This document shows, one piece after another, positions 15,883 to 25,336 of a DNA stretch of 27,992 bases (the stretch's first letter is position 1; each line of letters opens with the position of its first letter). The DNA comes from Caryophanales bacterium (lineage in GTDB: Bacteria; Bacillota_I; Bacilli_A; RFN20; CAG-288): positions 1-27,992 of the forward strand of contig JAJVUU010000023.1 of NCBI GenBank assembly GCA_021621525.1, written 5' to 3'. The notes under the pieces were generated by a model. The model was not told where the DNA came from. It saw nothing but the letters and a program-made list of their open reading frames with translations, and made no database searches. A program made the translations under genes and the position numbers.

Positions 15883-17985
15883 ATGAAACATGTCGATGTC
15901 GGCATCGATTTAGGTACGACCTACTCAACGTTTGCCACCTTCGAAAACGGAAAAATCAATATCCTGAAGAATTCGAAGGACAGTGTCACCACACCATCCG
16001 TCGTCTATATCGAGAACGGTGAAACCCTTATCGGGGATGACGCCAAGGAATACCAGCGCCAGGGGAATACGAATACCGTGGCTTTCTACAAGTCGAGAAT
16101 GGGCGATCAGAGCTATACTGCCTATCTTGACGGAAATGAATATTCGGCAGCTGACCTTTCAGCCATCTTCCTGAAAAACATGAAGAAGGATATCGAGGAA
16201 AGCAACGAGGTCATCATCGACCATGCCGTCATCACGGTTCCTGCCTATTTCAATGACAAGCAAAGGGAAGCTACCCTTCTGGCCGGAAAGAAGGCTGGTC
16301 TTGATGTCGTCAAAATCATCAACGAACCTACCAGTGCCATCATCGCCTATGGCTTGGCTGACGGAAAAGACAAGACCGTCATGGTCTATGACCTTGGCGG
16401 AGGAACCTTCGACGTCACCATCGCAAGCATCAAAGGAGATAGCATCTCTGTCCTTTCGACCAACGGAAACCATCAGCTCGGAGGCAAGGACTGGGATGAG
16501 CAGCTTCTTTCCATCGTCGGCGAACAGATGTCCTCGCAATTGGGAGTCGATATAGAGGATTATCCGGAAGACTATACCGAAATCACGGTCCATTGCGAAG
16601 AAATCAAGAAGAGGCTGACTGTCATGGACAAGGTTTCCATGAATCTTTCCTGTGACGGAAGGACGGCCAAGGTGGAAGTCACCAGAAATGAATTCGATGA
16701 ACGGACATCCGGCCTTCTTCAGGAAACCTTTGACCTTGTCGACGTCTGCTTCCAGGAAATAACAGAGTCAACCGGAAAACCATTTTCATGGAAGAACCTG
16801 GATGAAGTCGTCCTTGTCGGAGGCTCGACCAGGATGCCTCAGGTCAAGGAAAGAATCAGACAGGAATACAAGAAGGAGCCTGTCACCAAGAACATCAACG
16901 TCGACACCATCGTCGCTAGCGGTGCAGCCATGCAGGTTCAGCTTTCCTTACATTCCAAGATATCCCTGACAGTCGCCAAGAAGGATGAGAAGACAGGAAA
17001 GATTTCCTTATCCAGCCTCACTTTGCAGAACACATCCATCCAAGATATCACGGCACATGGCTTAGGTATGATAAGCAAGGATGCCAAAGGTAAGAATTTC
17101 GTCAATTCCATCATCATCCCCAAGAATTCCCACGTGAACCAGGTCTTTTCCAAGAACTATGACTTCAAAGGCGACAAGCTTGAAGTCTACTGTCTCCAGG
17201 GAGAAAACAGGGATCCTGAAGCAAACGACCTTCTTGGATACTATGTCATCAGCGGTATGAAGAGGGGTTCATCCGATAGGATTCAGGTCAATTATCTATA
17301 TAATTCCAACGGCATCGTCGAAGTCAGTGCATTAGACAATGCCGGAAACAAGTTGAATGCAGAAAAAAAAGATTGTGATTTGACCATCGATGAAATCATA
17401 GCCATGCTGAAGAAGAAGGAAGAGGATGCCGTCAAGGCCATGAAGAATCAGGCCGTCGAAGTCACTCTCGCCGTCGATGTCTCAGGTTCCATGTCCGGGG
17501 AGCCTATCGAAATGGCCAAGAGGGAAGCCAAGAAATTCCTCAAGAAATTTCAAAGCATCAACAACGTCAAGATATCCTTTGCCGCCTTTGCCGACCAATT
17601 TGAATACCTTGCCAGGCATACCTCTGACTTCGGCAAGGTCGAACAAGGAATCGACAGGTGCTGGGAAGCCGATGTCGGCGGAGCAAATGCATGCTGTCCT
17701 ATCGGTTCCTGCTACCGTGACTTCTCTTTGGAGGGCAACCGTTTCCTCATTATTTTGACAGACGGATGCTGGCTTCATCCTGATACAGAAATCAAGAATG
17801 CAACCGAAGCCAAGAAACTCGGCATCCAGATCTATGCCATCGGCTTTGGTACTGCCAATGAAGATTTCCTCAACAGGATTTCCACTTCCGGTGGATTCAA
17901 GATCGACCTTTCAGAGCTCTCAAAAACTTTCGAAAAGGTCGCCTCTTCCATCGCAAGCGAAATCTCCTTGAATACCCTCAGATAA
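15883..17985 (+). CDS. Hsp70-von Willebrand factor A fusion protein
   Basis: 700 residues from the ATG at 15883, which follows GGAGGA with a 7-nt gap; the in-frame TTG at 15868 overlaps that site and is rejected. Residues 1-360 are an Hsp70 ATPase: GIDLGTTYS (7-15), K70, VPAYF (119-123), VYDLGGGTFD (168-177) and LVGGSTRMP (311-319). Residues 375-495 resemble the beta substrate-binding domain, and 505-525 form a short helix. Residues 526-700 are a vWA domain with MIDAS motif DVSGS (532-536) and ILTDG (624-628). The usual middle MIDAS Thr (GGTN-like) appears as GGAN, with Ala601, so metal binding may be altered. vWA domains bind proteins, often through a metal ion. Joining one to Hsp70 in place of the lid suggests targeted binding of a partner. 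It sits 41 nt after the first Hsp70. Confidence 0.93.
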   Translation: MKHVDVGIDLGTTYSTFATFENGKINILKNSKDSVTTPSVVYIENGETLIGDDAKEYQRQGNTNTVAFYKSRMGDQSYTAYLDGNEYSAADLSAIFLKNMKKDIEESNEVIIDHAVITVPAYFNDKQREATLLAGKKAGLDVVKIINEPTSAIIAYGLADGKDKTVMVYDLGGGTFDVTIASIKGDSISVLSTNGNHQLGGKDWDEQLLSIVGEQMSSQLGVDIEDYPEDYTEITVHCEEIKKRLTVMDKVSMNLSCDGRTAKVEVTRNEFDERTSGLLQETFDLVDVCFQEITESTGKPFSWKNLDEVVLVGGSTRMPQVKERIRQEYKKEPVTKNINVDTIVASGAAMQVQLSLHSKISLTVAKKDEKTGKISLSSLTLQNTSIQDITAHGLGMISKDAKGKNFVNSIIIPKNSHVNQVFSKNYDFKGDKLEVYCLQGENRDPEANDLLGYYVISGMKRGSSDRIQVNYLYNSNGIVEVSALDNAGNKLNAEKKDCDLTIDEIIAMLKKKEEDAVKAMKNQAVEVTLAVDVSGSMSGEPIEMAKREAKKFLKKFQSINNVKISFAAFADQFEYLARHTSDFGKVEQGIDRCWEADVGGANACCPIGSCYRDFSLEGNRFLIILTDGCWLHPDTEIKNATEAKKLGIQIYAIGFGTANEDFLNRISTSGGFKIDLSELSKTFEKVASSIASEISLNTLR

Positions 17986-18000
17986 CAAAGAAGGTCAGCT

Positions 18001-21000
18001 ATGGACAACAACAATCAGCGTACCAAAGAAGAACTTGAAAATGTGGAATTCAACTATTTCCACTATTATGTGATCAAACCAAGCGAGAACAATCCAGACA
18101 ACATTTCCACCATCATCAAGAAGAAAGCCAGTGACACGAATCCGAAATTTCCTCGCCTTGCCAGAGACCTCAAGGACGATGCCATCCAGATCATGGTCAA
18201 CGATGCCATCTTTGACACTGCAAGCGGAAAATACATTCCAAACAGCCAAGGGAGAGAAAAGGAAAGGCAACACCTGAAGGAACTGGTTCTGAAGGATTCC
18301 CTCAACTATCTCCAGAATGCCTCCAAGGCAAAGAAAATCGTCCTTTATTCCCTGATTCAGAAAATCACGGATTCTCCCAAGAACAAGATCCAGGATGAGA
18401 ATATCTTTACCTTCGACGAACTTCTGTTCTCGGCCAGATACCTGGAAAAGGAGCAAGGCTTCCAGTTCATCGACGAGAACAAGTCCGATCCCTTTGCCTC
18501 CTTTGACGGCATGGAGCAGTATTTCCTGACGCTCAACATCCATGACCTGTATGAATTCTTAGGTGTGGATAAAAAGGCATCCCAGAAAGACATCAACGAT
18601 GCCCTGCTTGCCAAGAAGGCCGAGCACAACAAGCTTCCCACCAACATGCGTGACAAGAAGAATGCCTATTCCAAATTAAACGGCAAGGTTCCAGTCATCC
18701 TGCAGAATCAAGACCAGAGGAAACTCTATGACTATTTCATCACCTTCTATGACGACATCTGGTCCAGATTGAAGGCCAAGAAGATGTATAACGACTTCGA
18801 CCTGGACTTTGATGATTTCACCGGCTATGTGTCGATGATTCAGAAGGAAACAGGCCTTTCCGTCAAAGACGCGAACCAGGTCATGATGATGGGTGTCCAT
18901 CATTACAGCCTGAACTTGGTCGGTGGAAACGAAGAAGACGGACTGGATACCTGTCCGAAGTGTGGGAAGCTCTATAGCAAGGGACTCAAGGTCTGTCCGC
19001 ACTGCGGAGCCAATCTGGAAGTTCTCTGCTGGAACTGCGCAAAGCCGATGTCCGTGGCAAGCAAGGTCTGTCCGCATTGCGGTGCCTCAGGAAGCCTCGA
19101 AGCGAATTTCAACAAGGCCAAAGCCAATATGGATGCTGCCTTGAAGGAAGTTCCTATCGACGAGGTGAAGCTGGAAAGCTGTCTCCTTTCATTGAGGAAC
19201 GTCTACCCGAAATATGTCGAGCACAAAGGCTGCAAAATCGAATCGACGGTAGGCGAATATACTGCGAAGGTCGAAAAGAGAAAAGCAGAGAAAAAGAAGA
19301 TTGACGAGATTTTTGAAAATTATATCGCCAAGGTGGATGACCTTGTCGCAAGAAAGCTCTTCGTCAAAGCAAGCGGAGTCCTCTTACAGGCCAAAGAGAA
19401 ACTTCCAAGCTATGATTTCAAAAAATATGAAACTCAGATTGATTCTGCTTTAAGCAAGGCAAAGATGCTGACTTCATCAGCCAGCCAGAAGCTGAGGATG
19501 GGAAATACCTCTTCCGGACTTGACGATGCCGACAAGGCTTTGGATACCTGCACTGACTATAGCGAAGCCTTCATGCTTCTAAAGGCTCATCCTCCGATTG
19601 CACCTAACAATGTCAATGTCATCTGTGACAAGGAAGGAGCCCATATCCACTGGAGTGTCAAAACGGATGATACAGTAACCTATACCATCCTAAGAAAGGC
19701 AGGAGTTCCCATCAAGAGTGATGACGATGGAATCCTCGTTGCCCAGGGTGTCACTTTAAACGAGTTCATCGATTCCTCCTTGGTTTCGGGTGTCTCTACA
19801 TACTATGCCGTCTATGCCGATAGAAAAGGCGTCCACTCCAAGGTGACGGGCTCTTTGACCCCGGCATTGACTTTCCTAAACGTCAGCAATGTCCATCAGG
19901 AAATCAAGGACGGGCTTATCGCCGTCGTCTTCAAGTCTCCTGAGGGAGCCAGCAAGGTCCATATCCGCAAGAAGAAGGGAAACATACCACCCTCTTGTCT
20001 TTCAGACGGAGAGGAAGTCCTCTTCAAGGACAACGCCTTTGAAATCAAAGACGAAACGGAAGACGTCTATTCCTTCTATTTCATCACGGAATACGAGGTC
20101 AACGGAAAGAAGCAATTCTCATCACCGCTGAAATGTACCTACCGCAAGACCGTCCTTCCCAAGGTCTTGGAAATCACATCAAGCAGTGTCAAATCCAACG
20201 GTTCCCAATTCGTCGTCACCTATAAGCCTATCGACAAGGGTCTGAGCCTTGAGCTCTATGTGAGCGACAAATGCTACGACTTTGAATTCGGGCTTGCCGA
20301 TGAGAATGTCAACTTCCCCAAGAAGTTCAAAAATCTGAGCAAGGTGGATTTCATTCCGGGAGAGAACAGATTCACCTATGAAATGAAGCCGGAAAGCATG
20401 ACGTGGGTCTACCCTGTTGTAAAAAACAGCAGTCTCTATGTCATCTGCAAACCGCTTCTTGCAAACAGCCTGAACGGTCTTCAGGCTCTTAACGTCATCC
20501 AGAATGAAGGAAGCATCCGCATCGAAGGAAACCTCAATGAGAACACAAGGAACCTCATCGCCTTGATTTCCAGGACGGACTATCCGAAATCCATGACGGA
20601 AGAAGGCATAGACAAGAAAATCATCTCCAAGGAAGACTTCCTTTCCAGCGGAGGGATGAAGCTGACTTTGTTGCCTGGAGTATATTACATCACCCTTGTC
20701 TCTGAATTCAGGGAAAACAGCGAAACCTTCTATTCTTCATTGCTGCAGCTTCCTAAGCCAGTCAATCTCAGGAAGAAGACACCTTTGAAATGTGCCATCG
20801 AAGGCGATATCGACGTCAACAAGAGCAAGAAGATCAAGGTCATCTTCAAAAGCAGCATACAGGGTGAAGTACCTAAGTGTGAACTATATGCGGGCTTTCC
20901 TCGTCCTGCAAGCAAACTTCGTGGAACCCTCCTTTGCACGATTCCAGGAGGCGCCTTGAAGAAGAAGCTCTTCAAAGCGGACTATTACTATATGACATTC

Positions 21001-21102
21001 GTCGATGTTCCTCCGCTTCCTAGGAAGGGAGACAAGGTTGCCATCTTCTTTGCCGACGATGAAAACGACGATTTCTTCCTCCAGCTATTGGAAACCATCT
21101 AG
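18001..21102 (+). CDS. Large scaffold: degenerate J-like domains, zinc ribbons, Fn3-like modules
   Basis: 1033 residues. Residues 15-100 look like a divergent J-like unit (NYFHYYVIKPSENNPDNI onward). Residues 181-247 are clearer (DLYEFLGVDKKASQKDI, then QRKLYDYF), but the HPD tripeptide is HNK at 209-211. Residues 316-362 hold two zinc ribbons with C318/C321, C332/C335, C343/C346 and C357/C360. Residues 365-530 are helical and Lys-rich. Residues 533-620 form an Fn3-like module (IHWS, YTILRK, FIDSS, TYYAVYADRKG), and further beta-rich modules run to the end. There is no signal peptide or membrane segment. J proteins stimulate Hsp70 through HPD; without it, this one may only dock to the neighbouring Hsp70s or serve as a scaffold (inference). 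It starts 15 nt after the Hsp70-vWA stop, with AGAAGG upstream. Confidence 0.8.
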   Translation: MDNNNQRTKEELENVEFNYFHYYVIKPSENNPDNISTIIKKKASDTNPKFPRLARDLKDDAIQIMVNDAIFDTASGKYIPNSQGREKERQHLKELVLKDSLNYLQNASKAKKIVLYSLIQKITDSPKNKIQDENIFTFDELLFSARYLEKEQGFQFIDENKSDPFASFDGMEQYFLTLNIHDLYEFLGVDKKASQKDINDALLAKKAEHNKLPTNMRDKKNAYSKLNGKVPVILQNQDQRKLYDYFITFYDDIWSRLKAKKMYNDFDLDFDDFTGYVSMIQKETGLSVKDANQVMMMGVHHYSLNLVGGNEEDGLDTCPKCGKLYSKGLKVCPHCGANLEVLCWNCAKPMSVASKVCPHCGASGSLEANFNKAKANMDAALKEVPIDEVKLESCLLSLRNVYPKYVEHKGCKIESTVGEYTAKVEKRKAEKKKIDEIFENYIAKVDDLVARKLFVKASGVLLQAKEKLPSYDFKKYETQIDSALSKAKMLTSSASQKLRMGNTSSGLDDADKALDTCTDYSEAFMLLKAHPPIAPNNVNVICDKEGAHIHWSVKTDDTVTYTILRKAGVPIKSDDDGILVAQGVTLNEFIDSSLVSGVSTYYAVYADRKGVHSKVTGSLTPALTFLNVSNVHQEIKDGLIAVVFKSPEGASKVHIRKKKGNIPPSCLSDGEEVLFKDNAFEIKDETEDVYSFYFITEYEVNGKKQFSSPLKCTYRKTVLPKVLEITSSSVKSNGSQFVVTYKPIDKGLSLELYVSDKCYDFEFGLADENVNFPKKFKNLSKVDFIPGENRFTYEMKPESMTWVYPVVKNSSLYVICKPLLANSLNGLQALNVIQNEGSIRIEGNLNENTRNLIALISRTDYPKSMTEEGIDKKIISKEDFLSSGGMKLTLLPGVYYITLVSEFRENSETFYSSLLQLPKPVNLRKKTPLKCAIEGDIDVNKSKKIKVIFKSSIQGEVPKCELYAGFPRPASKLRGTLLCTIPGGALKKKLFKADYYYMTFVDVPPLPRKGDKVAIFFADDENDDFFLQLLETI

Positions 21103-21111
21103 GAGTATACC

Positions 21112-22272
21112 ATGGGATTATTCAAGAAAACCTTCACCTGTCCGTATTGCTATGGCGAGCATTCGGACAAGGACTGCATCTATGGATGCACCTATCATAT
21201 GAATACAGACGGAGGATGTGCAAAAGGTATCACCAAGAATCCGGATGGGACCATACCGCTGAAGAACCTTTCTACCTGCATGAAATGCAAGGACGCCTCT
21301 TTGATCCGTTATTGTCCAAACAAGACAGCAAGTGACGGAAGCAACTACATCATTCCAGACCGTGCCATCAACGGAAACAGTTTCCCGATTGCTCTGATCG
21401 GTGCCAAGCAGTCAGGAAAGTCAAACTATATCGCCGTCTTGGTCAATGAAATCAAGAACAAGATGTCCAGATCCTTCAATTCTTCCCTGCAGTTCTGCGA
21501 TCAGCTGACCAACGAGAATTACAAGCGCATGTACTATGATCCGCTCTTCAACAACAAGAGGACAGTCGCTGCCACCGATGCCGGACTGGAATTCCCACCT
21601 CTTCTTTATGCCATCAACTTCTTCGATGACAAAAACAGGATCAGGAATTCCGTCACCCTTTCCTTATATGACACCGCCGGTGAAAACTTCGACGATGCCG
21701 ACAACGTCAATTCCTACAGCGCCTATCTTTCCAATGCCAAAGGCATCATCATCCTTCTTGACCCCCTGCAGGTCGATGGTGTCAGGGAAAAGCTGGAAGG
21801 CAAGATTGAGCTTCCTGAAAAGAACAATGAGTCCGATACGATTCTGAACACCGTCATCAACGTGATTGAAAAGCGTCTTTTCCAGGGTCAGAAGGATGCA
21901 GACAGGAAGATCTTCCCGATGTCGATAGCCCTGACCTTCACCAAGATGGACGTCCTTCTGGAATATGGTGACTTGCTGGGTGTACCAGAAAGCCTCAGAC
22001 ATGACTCCACCCATCTTGACAAGGGTGCCTTCATGTATGACGACTATCAATCGACCAACATCGGCATCCAGACACTCCTTGAGACCTTTGTCACACCGGA
22101 TCTGAAGACGAAGCTCTACCGCTTTGCCCACTATGGACTCTTCGGAGTATCTTCCTTCGGTGAGAATCCATCCTCGGACGGAACGCTTTCAAGCAAGCCT
22201 CACGGATTCAGGGTCCTTGACCCTCTCCTCTGGCTTCTGAGCCTTGAGAAGTATATCAAGACGGTCAAATAG
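21112..22272 (+). CDS. Zinc-ribbon GTPase of the double-GTPase (DO-GTPase2-like) family
   Basis: 386 residues. The N-terminus (residues 1-75) is Cys-rich (C10, C13, C22, C26, C36, C56, C59, C68) and likely binds zinc. The P-loop GTPase core follows: G1 GAKQSGKS (97-104), G3 DTAGE (187-191) and G4 TKMD (277-280). The domain order matches the DO-GTPase families described by comparative genomics together with GAP1 proteins in predicted NTP-dependent conflict systems. The gene's AGGAG overlaps the stop of the scaffold gene, and the GAP1-like gene starts 13 nt after it, so all three are probably translated together. No membrane segment is seen, unlike the second GTPase of this operon. Family membership is from recalled motifs, not a search. 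Confidence 0.8.
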   Translation: MGLFKKTFTCPYCYGEHSDKDCIYGCTYHMNTDGGCAKGITKNPDGTIPLKNLSTCMKCKDASLIRYCPNKTASDGSNYIIPDRAINGNSFPIALIGAKQSGKSNYIAVLVNEIKNKMSRSFNSSLQFCDQLTNENYKRMYYDPLFNNKRTVAATDAGLEFPPLLYAINFFDDKNRIRNSVTLSLYDTAGENFDDADNVNSYSAYLSNAKGIIILLDPLQVDGVREKLEGKIELPEKNNESDTILNTVINVIEKRLFQGQKDADRKIFPMSIALTFTKMDVLLEYGDLLGVPESLRHDSTHLDKGAFMYDDYQSTNIGIQTLLETFVTPDLKTKLYRFAHYGLFGVSSFGENPSSDGTLSSKPHGFRVLDPLLWLLSLEKYIKTVK

Positions 22273-22285
22273 AAAGGAAAAGAAC

Positions 22286-25200
22286 ATGGCGAAAATCTAT
22301 CAGGCATCACAGCTGATCTATACTTCCTGGCCTAACGGGAACTCCCCGAAGAAGGGGTATATGGTCTATAGCAAATCCAAGGACATCACACCCGAAGAGG
22401 AAGCCGAAATCGTTTCGACCTTCCGCTATGTCGCACCTCAGGGGCTTCCTTTTGCCCCGACCAAGGAACAGGTAAAGGAACTCTTCCCTGTCATGTACGG
22501 GTATGTGAAGCTTTCCAGCGGAAAATATGTGATAGCAAAATCCACCTATATCGGCCAGGATTATACCAAGAGATATGGAAACTACATCATCCATGCCTTG
22601 GTCTTCGAAAAAGAAGCAGAAAGCCTCGTTCTTCCCTTATATGACAGCAATCTCTTCCGTTCAAGTCTGACCAATGAGGAGCTATCTGCATGGAAGGCTC
22701 CAGACTTTCTTCCCACACTGTCTTTGAACGACGAGATGAATCCGCTTAGGCCTTATAAGGGAGACAAGGACTTCCTTGCCAGTCTTCTGGATATCGTAAA
22801 GATGACCTTCCAAAGTGGAAAGAAACTCAACCTATACCTTGAAAAGGAGGAGATCCCTCAGACCATCAAGTACCTCTACTATCTTCTTCCCGATTCATTG
22901 AAGGACAAGTTCTTCTTCACCACCTACTCTTCTGGCGATGCCAAGCTACTCAGTGTCCTTGTCAGGCTGAAGACTTCCTCTACCCAGCCAGCCATGAATC
23001 CGATGTTTGTCAGCCTAAGCAGGGACAACTATAAGAACATCCTCAAGAATCCGGAGAATACCTCTCTTCTCTTTGTCGAGATGCTTTCCAAGGATCCGTC
23101 TGCTCTTCCATCTCTTACAAAGGAACTCAACTCCTATGTCGAGAATCGCCTTGTCAAGGACCTTGACGAGGCTGTCATCCTCAGAAAGACGAAGAACGGA
23201 GATTTCTCCAAGATGACTTCCTTTGACATCCTTACAAAGTATCTTCCCTTGGTCAATAAGATAAGCTCACCCATGCTGCTTGAAAAGCTTTTTTCCTATG
23301 CTCTTACCAGCTTCTCCTCCAGAAAGAAGGACATCTACGAACTCTTCTATCCCCTTCTTTCTTCTGCCAGGAAAGAAGAGATCTTCAGGGATTACCTGAA
23401 TCTTGGAAGGCCAAAAGACTTAGAGGTCTTTTTAGACAAGGTATTCAACTCTCCCGTCAGAGACAAGGCCATCCTTCTTCTTGATACCTTCTTTGAGAGC
23501 AATCCATCCCTCTTGGATGAGGAAGACTATGCCCCTATCTTTGAAAGCATGTACCCTCTCCTTGCAAAAGAAAGACAAAACGTGATCCTTTCCAAGGTCT
23601 TCGACCTGGAATTTGAAAAACAAAGCCAGGTCTTTGAAAAGCATTACCTTCCTTTGCTAAAAGATAGACTTGTTTCTGACAGTTCCTTTGCTGAGAGGTT
23701 CTACTCCGAAAAGAAAGGAAGCCTGAAGACGAGGGAAGGAAACGTCTCCTTCTTCAGACTCTTCTATGACCTCGTTTCAAAAAGTGAACAAAGCTCTATG
23801 TGGTCAGTGTATTTCAATGCCATGTTGAAGAAAGACGGGGATATCTCTCTTGACGTCCTTCTACAGAGCGGCTTCGGAAGAAAAGAAGACGGACTTGCCC
23901 TTTTGGAATATAACTTACCTTCTTTGCGAAAGACCTATCAGCAGAAGAAACCAGGACTTCTTCTTGAGCTGGAGATGTCCTCCTATCAGAAAGGAAACAC
24001 TTCCGTCTATCCATGGATTGAAGAAAGCTATCTGGAAAAGCTATCCAAAGGAGACGGTATGGCATTCCTGAATAAGCTCGCCCAGGTCTCTTCTCAACTA
24101 AAAAAGGAACTCTATATGTCCTCTCTTGAAAAGGTAAAGAGACTGAACATGTCTGTCGAACAGAGATATCGATATCTTTCCTTGATGCTGAATGATCCAG
24201 TTTTAAAAGATGACGACATCTTCTTTGAACATTTCTACCTCATGGAAGATAGTCTACCTTCTTCCATCAAGGACTTTGACAGATTCCTGAAAGATGATGT
24301 TTCCAAGAACCCTGGTCTTCTTGAAAGGCTGAAAAACACAAGGACAGGAAGAAATGACAGAAGAGCTCTTTCCTTCTTCCATGACATGGACATGCTCTCT
24401 TTCAAAAGACAGGATTTCGATAGCTTAGGCAGTCTTCTCAACACGTATCATAGAAAAGTCATGAATGATATCTCATTGTCCGATGAAGATAAGATGATTG
24501 CCATGGATATCCTTCTTGACAAGGCTCGTGAAATCCTTTTCAAGAAAGGAAATCCAAGCTTTGAAATAGCCTTCCAAAGCTATTTTGAAATCAAGAAGTA
24601 TCTTCTTAATGATGATGACAAAGAAAGAAGACTCTTGAAGATGCTCGCCATATCCTTTGGTAACATCTCCATGAAGGATTTAGAAAGAGATTATAGGAGG
24701 AATCCTAACTTCAAAGTCCTCCTTTCCGATATGAAACGCTATTCCATAAAGGACATGAAGATACAGCTTGTCTTTGAAGGAGGGCTCTTCCTAGACTACA
24801 GGAATCCCTCTAGTGCCTCACAGCTTTCAGAGATGGAAAAGCATGGTCTCTTCACCTTCTTGAAAGGGAATCTTCTGGCTTCCTACATGGATGATTTCTG
24901 TAGCCTATATCTTCCTTCTATCCTCAGATACTTCTCCATGAGCCTGGTTATAGACCCGACAAAACAGAACCAAGTCATCGATATCCGTTATCTCGAGACC
25001 ATGATTTCTACCTATATCCTTCCCTTCAAAGACTACCGAAAGATGGAAAAAGTCTTCCCCGAGTGCATCAAGGAAGAAAGAGGCGATATCCTTCGAGGTC
25101 ATATCCTCTCTACCCTCTTCATAGATGACATCTCACAGTCTATCAAGCCTTATAACGATTTTTTGAAAAAACTTGTCGATTCCTTCTATAAGTCCCTGGA

Positions 25201-25321
25201 TAAAAAACAGAGGGAAGAATGCTTTGATAACATGAGGAAAGATCCTAGGAAAGCCGTCAAAGATTATCCGGATACCTATGAAAAGAGTCACAGAGGACTC
25301 TTCGGATGGTTCCATAGATAA
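22286..25321 (+). CDS. GAP1-like GTPase-associated protein
   Basis: 1011 residues from the ATG at 22286, which follows AAAGGAAA; the upstream in-frame start at 22244 lies inside the preceding gene. The N-terminal 130 residues (MAKIYQASQLIYTS, KKGYMVYSKS, YTKRYGNYIIHALVF, LPLYDSNLFRSS) match the GAP1 N-terminal pattern in which a repeated GY, GN and H segment precedes Y-x-S-x-x-F. Residues 195-220 (YYLLPDSLKDKFFFTTYSSG) fit the GAP1 middle domain. The remaining roughly 750 residues are mostly alpha-helical, possibly repeat-like. GAP1 proteins occur next to DO-GTPases and are thought to regulate or respond to them; no catalytic residue is established. It lies between two GTPase genes, which strongly supports the call. 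Confidence 0.75.
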   Translation: MAKIYQASQLIYTSWPNGNSPKKGYMVYSKSKDITPEEEAEIVSTFRYVAPQGLPFAPTKEQVKELFPVMYGYVKLSSGKYVIAKSTYIGQDYTKRYGNYIIHALVFEKEAESLVLPLYDSNLFRSSLTNEELSAWKAPDFLPTLSLNDEMNPLRPYKGDKDFLASLLDIVKMTFQSGKKLNLYLEKEEIPQTIKYLYYLLPDSLKDKFFFTTYSSGDAKLLSVLVRLKTSSTQPAMNPMFVSLSRDNYKNILKNPENTSLLFVEMLSKDPSALPSLTKELNSYVENRLVKDLDEAVILRKTKNGDFSKMTSFDILTKYLPLVNKISSPMLLEKLFSYALTSFSSRKKDIYELFYPLLSSARKEEIFRDYLNLGRPKDLEVFLDKVFNSPVRDKAILLLDTFFESNPSLLDEEDYAPIFESMYPLLAKERQNVILSKVFDLEFEKQSQVFEKHYLPLLKDRLVSDSSFAERFYSEKKGSLKTREGNVSFFRLFYDLVSKSEQSSMWSVYFNAMLKKDGDISLDVLLQSGFGRKEDGLALLEYNLPSLRKTYQQKKPGLLLELEMSSYQKGNTSVYPWIEESYLEKLSKGDGMAFLNKLAQVSSQLKKELYMSSLEKVKRLNMSVEQRYRYLSLMLNDPVLKDDDIFFEHFYLMEDSLPSSIKDFDRFLKDDVSKNPGLLERLKNTRTGRNDRRALSFFHDMDMLSFKRQDFDSLGSLLNTYHRKVMNDISLSDEDKMIAMDILLDKAREILFKKGNPSFEIAFQSYFEIKKYLLNDDDKERRLLKMLAISFGNISMKDLERDYRRNPNFKVLLSDMKRYSIKDMKIQLVFEGGLFLDYRNPSSASQLSEMEKHGLFTFLKGNLLASYMDDFCSLYLPSILRYFSMSLVIDPTKQNQVIDIRYLETMISTYILPFKDYRKMEKVFPECIKEERGDILRGHILSTLFIDDISQSIKPYNDFLKKLVDSFYKSLDKKQREECFDNMRKDPRKAVKDYPDTYEKSHRGLFGWFHR

Positions 25322-25336
25322 AAAGGACATACACAA

